A stretch of 64,000 nucleotides of DNA from Calditrichia bacterium (lineage in GTDB: Bacteria; Calditrichota; Calditrichia; Calditrichales; J004). Position 1 is the first letter of the stretch. Each line of letters begins with the position of its first letter. The DNA lies in assembly GCA_020635035.1 (NCBI GenBank), contig JACKAO010000009.1, forward strand, positions 84,077-148,076, read 5' to 3'. Made by a program: the position numbers and the translations under genes. The notes beneath the pieces were generated by a model. That model did no database searches. It was not told the origin of the DNA and saw only the letters and a program-made list of their open reading frames with translations. Shown here one piece after another: positions 27,222-36,354 of the stretch.

Positions 27222-27974
27222 TTATTTTCCCAGCATATGCAGTGCACTCATTCTGAGTTCATGCTCTAAATGGAAATTTATATAATTCAACATAAGTTGT
27301 GTCAGATTATCCAAATTAGGATGGTCGTTAATGATATCAGTAATTCGGCGATGATTCCAATTTTGTAAGTTTTTTAAATAATAAAATTCTTCTCTTTTAA
27401 GCTTTAAAATGTTGGAACCAATGATACCGCAATTCTTGCAGAATATACTGCCATCGTCTAATGATAAAAAAACGCTTTGATCACAATTTTGCATTTCTCC
27501 AGATTGACAGGTCTGCAAATTTGGCTTAAATCCAAGATAGGAAGCAACTTTTAACAGCAAATACAGAATCACAACAGCAGGATTTTTTATTTTTTGAATA
27601 CTTTCAAGCATAGTAACAATAAAGTTATAAAAAACAGGATCCGCCGGATGATCGTTAAAAAGCTGACTAACTATCTCTAAAATGGCAAACCCATACGGAT
27701 AAATATTCATATCCGATTTAATCCTGGAAAGGGTGTCAGTCACTTCTATTTCTTTTAATATCTGCAGTGAGCGGCTTTCTTTTACAAGGATTATGGCCTC
27801 CACAATCAGCATAGATTCAAGCTTACCTGCAAAGGGACTGTTGGATCGAAATGCTCCACGGGCAATTACCTTAACAATTCCTGCGTTCTCAGTGAAAAGA
27901 CTTACAATCTTGCTGGAATCCTGCCAGCGGATGGAGTTCAGAACAATAGCTTTGGTGCGGATAGAATCTGCCAT
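27222..27974 (-). CDS. recO: DNA repair protein RecO
   Basis: 250 residues. The N-terminal OB fold (RTKAIVLNSIRWQDSSKIV, IARGAFRS) binds single-stranded DNA, followed by a helical domain. Four cysteines (C156, C164, C179, C182) form the zinc site seen in many RecO proteins. With RecR it loads RecA on gaps in the RecFOR pathway. It sits 114 bases upstream of glyS on the same strand; the gap contains no gene. The divergent DUF5916 gene begins 90 bases away. Confidence 0.92.
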   Translation of the reverse strand: MADSIRTKAIVLNSIRWQDSSKIVSLFTENAGIVKVIARGAFRSNSPFAGKLESMLIVEAIILVKESRSLQILKEIEVTDTLSRIKSDMNIYPYGFAILEIVSQLFNDHPADPVFYNFIVTMLESIQKIKNPAVVILYLLLKVASYLGFKPNLQTCQSGEMQNCDQSVFLSLDDGSIFCKNCGIIGSNILKLKREEFYYLKNLQNWNHRRITDIINDHPNLDNLTQLMLNYINFHLEHELRMSALHMLGK

Positions 27975-28064
27975 GAAATATTATTTTCTTTCGATAACGC
28001 TAACTTTTTGGATAAAGAATCGTCTTATAGGATGCATACCCGGTAAAAATCAATAAGGTTTCTT

Positions 28065-30719
28065 ATGAATTATGTTAAAATGTTTTTGATAAATATTATC
28101 CTTACAGGTTCGTTATTTGCTGGGAATGAAATGATGCCCGACAAAATTGTTGCAATACGAACGGAAGAAAATATAAAGATAGATGGAAGATTAAATGAGA
28201 AAATCTGGAAAGAAAATGATGGTATAACATACTTTAAACAAGGAACTCCGAATGAAGGCAATAATCCTACGCAGGAATCGATTGTCTATGTAGCTTATGA
28301 TTCAGACAACCTTTATGTGGCAGCTCAACTGTTTGACACTTCTCCGGATTCGATAATGGCTTACCTGGGCCGCCGTGATGAAAGTGTTGATACCGATTTG
28401 TTCGGCGTATTTATTGATCCTTACCATGATAAACGCAGTGGGTTTTACTTTGGCCTTAGTGCAGCAGGGGCTTATTACGATGGGATTTTGTATAATGATG
28501 ATTGGGATGATGAATCCTGGGATGGTGTCTGGGAAGGTAAATCAGCAATAAATGACAAAGGCTGGTCTGCAGAGATAAAAATCCCTTTTTCTCAATTAAG
28601 GTTTAAAGAAAGTGACACATATATCTGGGGTATAAATTTCAGGAGAGATATTAAACGAAATCAGGAAGAAGATTATCTTGTTTACCGCCCTAAAAAAGAG
28701 AGCGGCTTTGTTTCACGTTTTGTTGATCTGGTGGGGTTAAATAATATCAGTTCCGGCACAAATATTGAGCTGCTGCCATACGTACGTGGTAAATCGGAAC
28801 ATTTACATACCGAAAAAGGAAATCCGTTTAATGACGGATCGCGCCAATTGTTTGGTTTCGGCGCTGATATTAAAATGGGTTTATCAAGTAATATAACTCT
28901 TGATGGAACCATTAACCCTGATTTCGGCCAGGTAGAAGTGGACCCGGCAGTAGTAAATCTTTCAGATTTTGAAACCTTTTTTTCAGAAAAAAGACCTTTC
29001 TTTATTGAAGGGGCATCGATCATGGAATTTGGATATGGCGGTTCAACGAGTAACTGGGGTTTTAACTGGGGGAATCCGCAATTTTTTTACAGCAGGAGAA
29101 TTGGTCGTCGTCCGGCAGGACCTTTACCCGATTCAGTGCATTTTTCGGATGTTCCGGAAGGTACGAGTATTCTTGCAGCAGGAAAGATTACAGGTAAGAT
29201 TGGCAACAATTGGAATATCGGTGTTCTAAGTGCAGTGACACAAAGAGAATATGCGGATATCGAGTATGATAGAGGAAAAAGGGGCGAAGCAGAAGTTGAA
29301 CCGTTGACCAGTTTCAGTGTTGTTCGTGCCCAAAAGGAGTTTGATGAAAGCAGGCACGGTATCGGTTTTATTTCAACTTTAACGGCACGCGATTTTAAGA
29401 ATAACGACCTGCGTAATTACATGAACAGCGAAGCCTATGCCTTCGGTCTGGATGGCTGGACATTCCTGGATAAAGAAAAAATATGGGTGATAAGCGGCTG
29501 GATGGGATACTCCAGTGTCCATGGCAGCCGGCAGCAGATAACCAGTTTGCAGGAAAGTTCATTACACCGTTATCATCGCCCGGATTTTGAATTTGACAAA
29601 CTGGACAGTTCACGGACTTCGTTAAACGGCTATGCCGGACGTTTGGCTATTAATAAACAAAAGGGTAACTGGATGTTTAACAGTGCACTAGGGGTAATTC
29701 ACCCCGGCTTTGATGTTAATGATCTCGGTTTTATGTGGCAGACAAATAAAATTAACGGACATTTTGCCGGAGGTTACCGCTGGACAGAGCCTGGCGATTT
29801 GTTCCGCAAGGTTACGGTTTTAGGTTCGTTGTTTGGGACAAAGGATTTTGACGGCAATACAACATGGGCGGGCGTCTGGTACAATATCAGTATGCAGTTT
29901 TTAAATTATTACTGGTTCGAGTTTGGCGGTGCCGTAAATCCGCAAACCACAGATATTAATTTAACACGCGGCGGACCCAAAACGCTCAATTCCCCCGGGT
30001 ATGAACTTTTTTTCTGGTCCAGCAGTGATACACGCAATGATGTCGTTGCCGAATTAAACGGATTTACATATTTAACCGAATCGGGCTCGCAAGAGTATAA
30101 CCTGGAATTAAGCCTGAACTGGAAGCCGGCGCACAATATTACTCTTACAGTGAGTCCCGGATTAAGCTGGAATTATCCGGATGTTCAGTGGGTTGATGCT
30201 TTTGATGATACGCAAGCAGGAAAAACTTATGGACGCAGGTATGTTTTTGCCGAAATGCGCCAAAAAACTTTTTCATCCAGTTTCCGGATAAACTGGACCT
30301 TTTCACCTGAGATCAGCCTGCAATTGTATACCCAGCCATTGATCTCCAGCGCCGATTATTTTAACTATAAATTTCTTGACAGAAGCAACAGTCGCAGTTT
30401 TACAAAATTTGGTGAGAGTAATTCTACTATATCATACAGAGAAAAAGAATATACAGCCGACCCGGATGGCGATGGTCCGGCAGAAGTCATTAGCTGGGAT
30501 GATCCTGATTTTACAATAACGTCATTGCGTGCAAATGCAGTTTTCCGCTGGGAGTACAATCCCGGTTCCACGCTTTATTTCGTCTGGACTCAGAGCCGTT
30601 TCGGTTATGAAGATAATGGTGCGATCCGTTTTCAGAAACCATTCCCCGACCGTTTTCTAAACCAGCAACCGGACAATATATTCCTGGTAAAGTTCACATA
30701 CTGGTGGGCACTGCGATAG
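28065..30719 (+). CDS. Outer-membrane protein with CBM9-like and DUF5916 domains
   Basis: 884 residues with an N-terminal signal peptide (cleavage near residue 19, LFAG). Residues about 30-220 are a family-9 carbohydrate-binding fold (IDGRLNEKIW, WSAEIKIPFSQL, WGINFRRD). From about residue 235 comes DUF5916: the DFGQVEVDPAVVNLSDFETFF and KRPFFIEG segment is its hallmark, followed by an array of amphipathic strands ending in WW-AL-R typical of a beta barrel. This family is common in FCB genomes and probably sits in the outer membrane; no activity is established. It may bind or transport glycan. Confidence 0.86.
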   Translation: MNYVKMFLINIILTGSLFAGNEMMPDKIVAIRTEENIKIDGRLNEKIWKENDGITYFKQGTPNEGNNPTQESIVYVAYDSDNLYVAAQLFDTSPDSIMAYLGRRDESVDTDLFGVFIDPYHDKRSGFYFGLSAAGAYYDGILYNDDWDDESWDGVWEGKSAINDKGWSAEIKIPFSQLRFKESDTYIWGINFRRDIKRNQEEDYLVYRPKKESGFVSRFVDLVGLNNISSGTNIELLPYVRGKSEHLHTEKGNPFNDGSRQLFGFGADIKMGLSSNITLDGTINPDFGQVEVDPAVVNLSDFETFFSEKRPFFIEGASIMEFGYGGSTSNWGFNWGNPQFFYSRRIGRRPAGPLPDSVHFSDVPEGTSILAAGKITGKIGNNWNIGVLSAVTQREYADIEYDRGKRGEAEVEPLTSFSVVRAQKEFDESRHGIGFISTLTARDFKNNDLRNYMNSEAYAFGLDGWTFLDKEKIWVISGWMGYSSVHGSRQQITSLQESSLHRYHRPDFEFDKLDSSRTSLNGYAGRLAINKQKGNWMFNSALGVIHPGFDVNDLGFMWQTNKINGHFAGGYRWTEPGDLFRKVTVLGSLFGTKDFDGNTTWAGVWYNISMQFLNYYWFEFGGAVNPQTTDINLTRGGPKTLNSPGYELFFWSSSDTRNDVVAELNGFTYLTESGSQEYNLELSLNWKPAHNITLTVSPGLSWNYPDVQWVDAFDDTQAGKTYGRRYVFAEMRQKTFSSSFRINWTFSPEISLQLYTQPLISSADYFNYKFLDRSNSRSFTKFGESNSTISYREKEYTADPDGDGPAEVISWDDPDFTITSLRANAVFRWEYNPGSTLYFVWTQSRFGYEDNGAIRFQKPFPDRFLNQQPDNIFLVKFTYWWALR

Positions 30720-30736
30720 AGCGAGTTGGATCAACA

Positions 30737-31792
30737 TTAGTTCAGTTTGATCTCAATCCCAAAGCGGGGTTTAGCACGAATTTTACGCTTAAACGGGCTT
30801 ACATCATCGGAAACAGGATCACCAATACTAAATCCATTTTTTAACTGGTTGGCGAACTCGAAACTGTAACCTACAAAGGCGTGTAAATCGATAACTCCTA
30901 AAGATACGCCACCACCCACCCCGATAATCGGTTCAAAAATATCCGCCAGCCGGAATCCCCCTAAAAGATGAAAAGAATTTCCAAACGATTTGGCCTTGGT
31001 ATCAATGGCTTTAAAATGATAATTGATAACAGCAAATCCTGCTACATCGGCATCAGGCTTTGGACGCACAATGATTGTACCGTCATTTCCTACAACTATA
31101 TCAACATCCCGGACACTTGTGATGGCCATGGCAAAACCATAACTCCAGCGTTCTTTAGCGGTGTTATCAAAAACAGTTGCCGCAAGAGTTGTCTCATCCG
31201 AAAGTTTGTTTTTAACCATAAATGAGAGATCACTGAAATCGCGGTAAGCTTCAGGAATTTGAAATTGACGCACATCCACCCACACATTTCCACCGGCAGA
31301 TTGCATAGCAGCCGGTTGACCCAGAAGTCCGACAAGACCCAGGAAGCCAGGCAACTGTTCCAGGAAAGGAGAGCTTTTAGATGTTGCCAGAACAGATAAA
31401 AATGAAGGTGCATTCTCAGTCTGGGATATAAAAATGTAATAAAGGTTTTCTTTTTCTAAACCGTAAAGCCGTGTATTAAAAAAATCTGTATCATTTCCGT
31501 GGATAAGACCAATAGGTGCTAACTCGTCGTTAAAATGAGCAACAGTAACATAATACGCATCAGGATCAAGCATGTAGCCGGCTTGTGTAATAACTTTTTT
31601 GAGATTAACCACTGCACTATCAACTAAGCCTTCATGAAACCAGCGGTAAGCTTTTCCGAAATTTTCCTGCTGATCATTAACGGAGAAGGGAGCACCGGCG
31701 ACCTGACGTGGTACAAGAATTGTTCTGTCCTGGGCCGTCAGGAAAGTGGCTACAATAAAAATTATTACCAAAACACGGGGAAGTGCTGTCAT
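30737..31792 (-). CDS. Secreted or outer-membrane protein of unknown function
   Basis: 351 residues from the ATG at 31792, chosen because GGAGG lies 6 bases before it; an upstream TTG overlaps that site. A signal peptide ends near FLTAQD. I do not recognise the family. The middle has low-complexity Gly/Ala segments (LGLVGLLGQP, VGGGVSLG) and the C-terminal half has alternating strands ending in FGIEIKLN, which looks like a small beta barrel. It is convergent with the DUF5916 gene (17 bases apart) and lies downstream of the T9SS cargo gene. Confidence 0.55.
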   Translation of the reverse strand: MTALPRVLVIIFIVATFLTAQDRTILVPRQVAGAPFSVNDQQENFGKAYRWFHEGLVDSAVVNLKKVITQAGYMLDPDAYYVTVAHFNDELAPIGLIHGNDTDFFNTRLYGLEKENLYYIFISQTENAPSFLSVLATSKSSPFLEQLPGFLGLVGLLGQPAAMQSAGGNVWVDVRQFQIPEAYRDFSDLSFMVKNKLSDETTLAATVFDNTAKERWSYGFAMAITSVRDVDIVVGNDGTIIVRPKPDADVAGFAVINYHFKAIDTKAKSFGNSFHLLGGFRLADIFEPIIGVGGGVSLGVIDLHAFVGYSFEFANQLKNGFSIGDPVSDDVSPFKRKIRAKPRFGIEIKLN

Positions 31793-31856
31793 TATTGCCT
31801 CCAAAAAATAGATGGAAAGGATAATCCTTTAAAATTTTGAAAGCCTTCCTTGTGAG

Positions 31857-33248
31857 TTACTTGATTAAAACAAGCTTTTGAGCCTTTATATTTCTTCCAG
31901 ATTTTACAACAACAAAATAGATACCGCTATTCAGGTTTCGGGGATGCCAGGTAAACTTTTTTGCTGTATTGTGATCAAGCTCTTTTGAAAACAATTCTTT
32001 ACCAAGAATATCATAGATTGTCAACTTGATAACTTGAGTTAGTGGGTTTGTAATTTTGAAGGTGACCTGGTTATTAAAAGGATTAGGATATGCAGTAAAA
32101 GAAAAATCTTCAGGAATTATGCTGTAATCTTCAATTGATGTTACCGCTAATGTCTGGTGGAAATATATTTCCGGATACGCTAAAAATGGCAGACGCGCAT
32201 TATTGAACCCGCTTAAATCCCAGCTCTTTTCAATTTTTTCTTGTTCGATATTAAATAAAATTAAGGAGTCGTTTTGCATGTATGTCAGGTAGTTAAATTC
32301 ATCATCGATGCTATAATTCCCATATGTTGTTAATCCTTCGATGATATCACTTATGTAAGAAAAAGTTGTGTCTTCAGGATTAAATTGCCATTTCTTGATA
32401 TAAGTGTAGATCCCCCTGGTGTCATCAAAATAAAGAAATGGACTTCTATAGTGCCATTTTGATGAAAATACTTGTGAGAATGATTTAGCTGTTTTTGGTA
32501 AAAAACTTTGTGTATAATTTTTCACTGTTCTTAATGAATCATTTACAAATGATCCGATGGCCCAACCTGTAGTGTATGACCCTAAAAGGAAAAGATTAGT
32601 GTCTATTTGTTGTATTTTTTCAATAAAACTATTGGGATTTAAACCATCACCGTTGTAAAACCATTGCGTTGAAGTAGTATCTAAATCCGGAAAATGATTT
32701 AGGTTCAAAAGTGCATGTTTTTGAAAATAATTTTTTTTCTCAAAATTGCACCAATATAAACTATCTATTTTTCCTGCTATATTGATTAGTGAAAATGAAC
32801 TTCCAATTTGGTTAAAAAGAGAATGTAAACTGTCAGATTCATCTATGTAGTAATCATCATTAAAAAAAGATATAATATATTTATCTAACACAAATATGTT
32901 AAAAGGTAAGTTTACATTTTCAGAATTGTAGGTACCAAGATATAGTTTTGTATTATTATTATAGTTTTCTAAATAATAGAAAGATCCTTCGCAAAGCGTA
33001 CACCTGGGCTGATATAGTTTTATAAAGTACTTTTTATCATTGAAATTGATCATCTTTGAATAAAATTCGGATGATGAATTAAATTCAAATTCGTCATCTA
33101 AATCTTCCCAGTGGCCAATGGTATCTGCACGGTTTATTTCGTTTTGATTAACATTTAAATAGACCAGGTTACCCTGGGTTAAAACAGATGTCTGTGAAAA
33201 GAGAAATATTGGTATGATGAGCAATAAGAAATATCTAAGCCAGTTCAT
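31857..33248 (-). CDS. Secreted protein with type IX secretion (Por) C-terminal sorting domain
   Basis: 463 residues. A signal peptide ends near LFSQT. The central 330 residues are rich in Asn, Tyr and Phe and match no domain I know; they may form a propeller-like array. The last 80 residues are a type A T9SS sorting domain: AYPNPFNNQVTFKI, KLTIYDILGKELF, LNSGIYFVVVKSG and a final KLVLIK. The protein should be exported through T9SS and attached or released at the cell surface. Codon use is AT-rich compared with flanking genes, which may mark recent acquisition. Function of the cargo is unknown. Confidence 0.83.
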   Translation of the reverse strand: MNWLRYFLLLIIPIFLFSQTSVLTQGNLVYLNVNQNEINRADTIGHWEDLDDEFEFNSSSEFYSKMINFNDKKYFIKLYQPRCTLCEGSFYYLENYNNNTKLYLGTYNSENVNLPFNIFVLDKYIISFFNDDYYIDESDSLHSLFNQIGSSFSLINIAGKIDSLYWCNFEKKNYFQKHALLNLNHFPDLDTTSTQWFYNGDGLNPNSFIEKIQQIDTNLFLLGSYTTGWAIGSFVNDSLRTVKNYTQSFLPKTAKSFSQVFSSKWHYRSPFLYFDDTRGIYTYIKKWQFNPEDTTFSYISDIIEGLTTYGNYSIDDEFNYLTYMQNDSLILFNIEQEKIEKSWDLSGFNNARLPFLAYPEIYFHQTLAVTSIEDYSIIPEDFSFTAYPNPFNNQVTFKITNPLTQVIKLTIYDILGKELFSKELDHNTAKKFTWHPRNLNSGIYFVVVKSGRNIKAQKLVLIK

Positions 33249-33346
33249 TGTGCTATTCTCGTTAAGTTAAAATCGAATTAAACTTTTCTTTAAAATAACA
33301 CAAATAATTTGAAGATTGAAAGAAATATTAGAGGAGAATATTCTTC

Positions 33347-34018
33347 CTACAAAGTATTCAGGATATTGAGCATCTCTTTTGTGGTCTTCGCAGGATCGGC
33401 TGATGCAAAAATTGCAGAGCCGGCTACCAGGATGTCTGCACCGGCATTGGCAATTTCCTTAATGTTTTCCATAGAAACACCTCCATCGACTTCAATTTCG
33501 ATGTTTCGGAATCCGCTTTTTTCTATAAGATCGCGGGTTTGATTAAGTTTTTTAAGACTCTCAGGGATAAACTTTTGACCGCCAAATCCCGGATTTACAG
33601 ACATTACGAGTATCAGATCAAGCTGATCAAGAACATGTTTAATCATAGAGACCGGTGTGTGGGGATTAAGTGAAACACCTGCTTTAACATTTAATTCTTT
33701 AATCTGCTGTAAAACCCTGTGCAGATGCGTGCAGGCTTCCACATGTACTGTAATATAATCAGCACCGGCTTTGGCAAAAGCTTCAATATAGCGATCAGGA
33801 TTTTCGATCATCAGATGCACATCCATGGGTAACTTGGTTACAGGACGAAGTGCTTTTACAACCAATGGACCAATGGTTATATTGGGTACAAAATGCCCGT
33901 CCATTACATCTACATGAATGATGTCTGCACCGGCTTGTTCAACCGTTTTTACCTGCTCTGCCAGTCGTGCAAAATCTGCTGACAATATTGATGGCGCTAT
34001 TCTTTTAGTCTTTTTCAT
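33347..34018 (-). CDS. rpe: Ribulose-phosphate 3-epimerase
   Basis: 223 residues, usual length. The TIM barrel has PSILSADFARL at the start, HVDVMDGHFVPNITIG with the metal-binding His and Asp, the DVHLMI strand, MSVNPGFGGQ and EVDGGV near the second catalytic Asp. It interconverts ribulose-5-phosphate and xylulose-5-phosphate in the pentose phosphate route. The GH30 gene is upstream on the same strand, separated by 144 bases with a terminator-like hairpin, so rpe likely has its own promoter. Confidence 0.96.
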   Translation of the reverse strand: MKKTKRIAPSILSADFARLAEQVKTVEQAGADIIHVDVMDGHFVPNITIGPLVVKALRPVTKLPMDVHLMIENPDRYIEAFAKAGADYITVHVEACTHLHRVLQQIKELNVKAGVSLNPHTPVSMIKHVLDQLDLILVMSVNPGFGGQKFIPESLKKLNQTRDLIEKSGFRNIEIEVDGGVSMENIKEIANAGADILVAGSAIFASADPAKTTKEMLNILNTL

Positions 34019-34109
34019 TTTCTCTGCTTTAAAAAACTGTACTCAATTCTAATGATATTAATAGTATACAACAAAAAATTATAAATGAAAGGTATAAAAT
34101 TTCCGGAAA

Positions 34110-34146
34110 ACAAAAAGGCTGCCTTCTTATAAATCAGCAGCCTTAA
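34110..34146 (-). terminator. Rho-independent terminator after the GH30 gene
   Basis: Read on the - strand, AAGGCTGC (34144-34137) and GCAGCCTT (34122-34115) form an 8-base perfect stem with a 14-base loop, followed by a T run (34116-34112). It is placed 19 bases after the GH30 stop. It would also work poorly in the other direction, where the T run is missing but an A run is present upstream. Confidence 0.7.
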
Positions 34147-34162
34147 AAAATGCTTTAAAATA

Positions 34163-35623
34163 TTACATGGAATAAAAGAGTGTCTGAATTGAATGCGGAA
34201 GAATTTTAACTGTTGCTTGTTTCGTTCCGGCAAACAGTTTATAGGTGATCTCCTTTTCGCTTTGATTCATCACAACGGTTGCGATTTTACCATCAGTGTT
34301 TTGAAAAGACGTAGCGATAAGCTGACTTCTGCTTGGTGCTGTACTGAGTCTAACCGCGTTGGGCTTGATAAATTTAGAGAAATGCCCGATGTAGTAATAG
34401 GATAATGTATAGATCAATTCACCGGTTGTCAGATCAGCATGGACAGGAGCAAAACAAAAATTACCAACATGATTTGGACCGCCGCGTTGGTCAAGCAATA
34501 TATTCCAATCAGTCCAGGCGACTGTTCCCATGTTGAAATCGTTAATCATTGAATTCCCGTAACGTTCTGCATTTTTTACAGATTGATACTGACCTTCACG
34601 GTAGCTGTCTGCACAACCTTCGGTAAAAATCAGATTTTTATCCGGGTAGGATTCTTTTATAAGACCGACATTGCTGAACATTGGATCTCCGCCTGTCCAG
34701 GTTTCGTACCAGTGAAAACCGGTTCCCCAGGCATATTTGGCAGCATCAGGATCACCAAAAATGGTGTTTACCCTATGATTAATCAAATCGCGGTTATGAT
34801 CCCAGACAATAATTTTTTTGTTGTTGAGTCCGGCTTTTTCCATTGTGGGCCCAAGATAATTCTTAAGAAAATCGCGCTCTTCTTCGGCAGTATAGATGCA
34901 AGATTCCCAGGTTTGTGTAGCCATCGGTTCGTTCTGGATTGTTAAGCCCCACACCGGGATGCCTTCTTTTTCGTAGGCGTTTATAAATTTAACATAGTAG
35001 TTTGCCCATGGCTGATAAAATTCCGGAAGCAGCTTTCCACCCTTAAGCATATTGTTGTTGCTTTTCATAAAGGCCGGCGGACTCCAGGGACTGGCGAATA
35101 AGGTAAGTTGTCCACCCGCAGCCTGGATGGCTTTTTTTATCAACGGAATTTTATATTGTCTGTCATGATCAATGCTGAAAGTTTTCAGATCTTTATCACC
35201 TTCTTCAATATACGTATAGCTGCCACTGCTGAAATCACAGCTGTGGATGTTTGTCCGGGCAAGAGTATATCCGATTCCTTTGTCGGGATCGTAATAAGCG
35301 CTAAGTAATTCCTGTTGCTGCTCTTTAGAGAGCAGGGCAAAAACTTCAGCGGAAGCATCGGTAATAGCACCGCCAATCCCGAGCATTTTTTCAAATTTTA
35401 CATCCGGATTTACAAAAACAGCAATTTCAGTTTCCAAAGGTTGCACTGCTTTTTCGAAATTCAGCGATGCCTGTTGACTAAGATGGAGATCTGCATCTGC
35501 GGATGTAACAAATACCCGAACCTGTTGATTGTTTTCTTCAGGAGAACTGTTTAACGGCCCGGATACAGCCATAGAAAACAGCAGGAAAAAGAATGTGCCT
35601 GATATTATTAAAAAGTTCTTCAT
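34163..35623 (-). CDS. Glycoside hydrolase family 30 (glucosylceramidase-like)
   Basis: 486 residues with a signal peptide (residues 1-21). Residues 75-400 form the (beta/alpha)8 barrel with LGIGGAITDASAE, the SPWSPPAFMK loop, acid/base E232 in IQNEP and nucleophile E335 in FTEGC. The C-terminal 90 residues are the beta-sandwich of GH30 enzymes. Members hydrolyse beta-glucosides, beta-1,6-glucans or xylans; the subfamily cannot be fixed by eye. Exported, so it acts in the periplasm or outside. A promoter-like site overlapped by a 16-base palindrome lies 45-85 bases upstream. It suggests repression in the absence of a sugar signal. Confidence 0.9.
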   Translation of the reverse strand: MKNFLIISGTFFFLLFSMAVSGPLNSSPEENNQQVRVFVTSADADLHLSQQASLNFEKAVQPLETEIAVFVNPDVKFEKMLGIGGAITDASAEVFALLSKEQQQELLSAYYDPDKGIGYTLARTNIHSCDFSSGSYTYIEEGDKDLKTFSIDHDRQYKIPLIKKAIQAAGGQLTLFASPWSPPAFMKSNNNMLKGGKLLPEFYQPWANYYVKFINAYEKEGIPVWGLTIQNEPMATQTWESCIYTAEEERDFLKNYLGPTMEKAGLNNKKIIVWDHNRDLINHRVNTIFGDPDAAKYAWGTGFHWYETWTGGDPMFSNVGLIKESYPDKNLIFTEGCADSYREGQYQSVKNAERYGNSMINDFNMGTVAWTDWNILLDQRGGPNHVGNFCFAPVHADLTTGELIYTLSYYYIGHFSKFIKPNAVRLSTAPSRSQLIATSFQNTDGKIATVVMNQSEKEITYKLFAGTKQATVKILPHSIQTLFYSM

Positions 35624-35667
35624 AATCGCCCCGTTTATTTAAATTAAAAATGAGTATTATTAAATAT

Positions 35668-35708
35668 CAAAGTTACTTAAAAGATAATGAAATACACAAA
35701 TTTGTGTA
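35668..35708 (-). promoter_or_regulatory. Bacteroidota-type promoter with overlapping palindromic operator for GH30
   Basis: On the - strand TTTG (35700-35697) and TAACTTTG (35675-35668) are separated by 21 bases, matching the TTTG / TAnnTTTG promoter consensus. The -33 element lies within the perfect 16-base palindrome TACACAAATTTGTGTA (35693-35708). Transcription would begin near 35661, about 38 bases before the start codon. A repressor dimer at the palindrome would block the polymerase. Confidence 0.55.
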
Positions 35709-35746
35709 CTATTTTCCGGCACCGGAGAATTATTCTGAATCAAAAT

Positions 35747-36076
35747 TTATTTTGATAGAAGGAAAGTAATTGATTCTTCAAAAACAGGGAGATAGTCACG
35801 ATAGTCTTCAGCCCGCGGCAGATTGATCTGGACCCACTCGCGCATTTTTGCACGTCCCATGGGTTGAAATGGAATTACATTGGCATCATTTTTCAAAAGA
35901 TTTTCTGCAGATTCGGCAGGGAGTTTAATTCCAACTCCCTGGCCATAAAGACAGATACACAACTTTTTTCCTGAATAATAAGCGGGAAATCCAAACATTT
36001 TACCCGCACGTATGGCAGGATGTGCTAAAAGTAAATCATCCAGAACGGTTTTAAACTCAGCAATATATTCTGCCAT
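35747..36076 (-). CDS. TfoX N-terminal domain-like protein
   Basis: 109 residues, the size of a stand-alone TfoX_N domain. KMFGFPAYYSGKKLCICL and GVGIKLPAESAENLL followed by PMGRAKMREWVQI match the strands and helices of that fold. In gammaproteobacteria TfoX/Sxy is a competence regulator, but solitary domains like this one are of unknown role in FCB bacteria. It lies 8 bases from the next small gene and may share its transcript. Confidence 0.75.
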   Translation of the reverse strand: MAEYIAEFKTVLDDLLLAHPAIRAGKMFGFPAYYSGKKLCICLYGQGVGIKLPAESAENLLKNDANVIPFQPMGRAKMREWVQINLPRAEDYRDYLPVFEESITFLLSK

Positions 36077-36083
36077 AAAAGTT

Positions 36084-36341
36084 CTAATTTAGGTCAAGTC
36101 TTTTAAAAAGAAGTTCAAATTCTTCACTGCCTTTAACTAATAGTGAGTCTTTCTCACTCAATTCTTTTGAAATATATTCGTTGAACAAGCTTAGTACCTG
36201 TCGGACCACCGCTTCGGATTTACCGGTTTTAACCATTAATATTGCAACAAGCTCTTCATGTGAAACAACATCCGGATGGGGTTCTTCAGGATTAACTGTT
36301 TTTGATCCAAGAAGAACTTCAATTTTTTTCTTTTCTTCCAT
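36084..36341 (-). CDS. Small acidic protein of unknown function
   Basis: 85 residues, many Glu and Lys, predicted mostly helical, no signal peptide or known motif. An EELVAILMVKTGKSEAVVRQVL segment looks like a helix-turn-helix-sized stretch and is followed by FNEYISKELSEKDSLL. GGAGAAAAG lies before its ATG. It is placed between the carbonic anhydrase and TfoX-like genes, with gaps of 13 and 7 bases. I cannot assign a function. Confidence 0.6.
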   Translation of the reverse strand: MEEKKKIEVLLGSKTVNPEEPHPDVVSHEELVAILMVKTGKSEAVVRQVLSLFNEYISKELSEKDSLLVKGSEEFELLFKRLDLN

Positions 36342-36354
36342 TACTTTTCTCCTT

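Noticed and set aside
31805..31856. AAAGGAT-AATCCTTT palindrome as a terminator of the T9SS gene
   Set aside because: The stem is short and AT-rich and no T run follows on the - strand.
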